The notes below the pieces were generated by a model, which ran no database searches, had not been told where the DNA came from, and saw only the letters and a program-made list of their open reading frames with translations. 6,481 nucleotides of DNA from Chitinophagaceae bacterium (GTDB lineage: Bacteria > Bacteroidota > Bacteroidia > Chitinophagales > Chitinophagaceae). The translations under genes and the position numbers were made by a program. The DNA lies in NCBI GenBank assembly GCA_003151295.1, contig PLXD01000001.1:1960-8440 (forward strand), read 5' to 3'. The stretch's first letter is position 1. The number at the start of each line of letters is the position of its first letter. Of the stretch, positions 6,452 through 6,481 are shown in pieces.

Positions 6452-6481
6452 AAGAGTGAACTTTAACAGGTATTAGTATCA
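6452..6481. other. Start of the region after wzy, no feature seen
   Basis: Thirty bases follow the wzy stop. They contain no stem with a T run, so no terminator is visible, and no start codon with a ribosome binding site. The operon may well continue past the window. Confidence 0.5.

Overview
The window is one stretch of a bacterial surface-polysaccharide (O-antigen or exopolysaccharide) locus of the Wzx/Wzy-dependent type. All genes lie on the + strand. The presence of Wzx-, Wzy- and Wzz-like proteins argues for an envelope with lipid-linked repeat units exported across the inner membrane, most likely a Gram-negative bacterium. No phylum can be fixed from this sequence. Base composition is moderate: about 45-57% GC in lines counted in the first half, falling to about 32-45% in several lines of wzz and wzy. 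Most starts lack a visible Shine-Dalgarno sequence, which fits some lineages poorly sampled in culture, but that is only a hint.

Layout. Bases 2-343 hold the C-terminal part of a multi-pass membrane protein whose start is outside the window. Bases 353-706 encode a small three-span membrane protein that I do not recognise. Bases 728-2245 encode a Wzx-type flippase (505 aa). Bases 2233-3243 encode a GT-A fold family 2 glycosyltransferase, and 3227-4045 a DUF268-type SAM-dependent methyltransferase. These three genes overlap by 13 and 17 bases and look translationally coupled. Bases 4109-4840 encode a short Wzz-type chain-length determinant, with a GTG start behind the only strong ribosome binding site in the window. 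Bases 4907-6451 encode a polytopic protein that is the best Wzy polymerase candidate. No tRNA, rRNA, CRISPR array, insertion sequence or convincing terminator was seen.

How the genes work together (inference from families and context). The glycosyltransferase adds a sugar to an undecaprenyl-linked repeat unit in the cytoplasm and the methyltransferase may methylate that glycan. Wzx flips the unit to the periplasm, Wzy polymerises it, and Wzz sets chain length. The sugar transferred and the site methylated cannot be read from the sequence.

This is mostly an ordinary accessory polysaccharide locus, and I do not see a clearly new system. The points most worth a second look are the G-rich homopolymer tract inside wzy (possible phase variation), the compact Wzz, the DUF268 methyltransferase with its unusual SAM motif, the perfect AT-rich palindrome abutting the wzy start codon, and the unrecognised 117-aa membrane protein.
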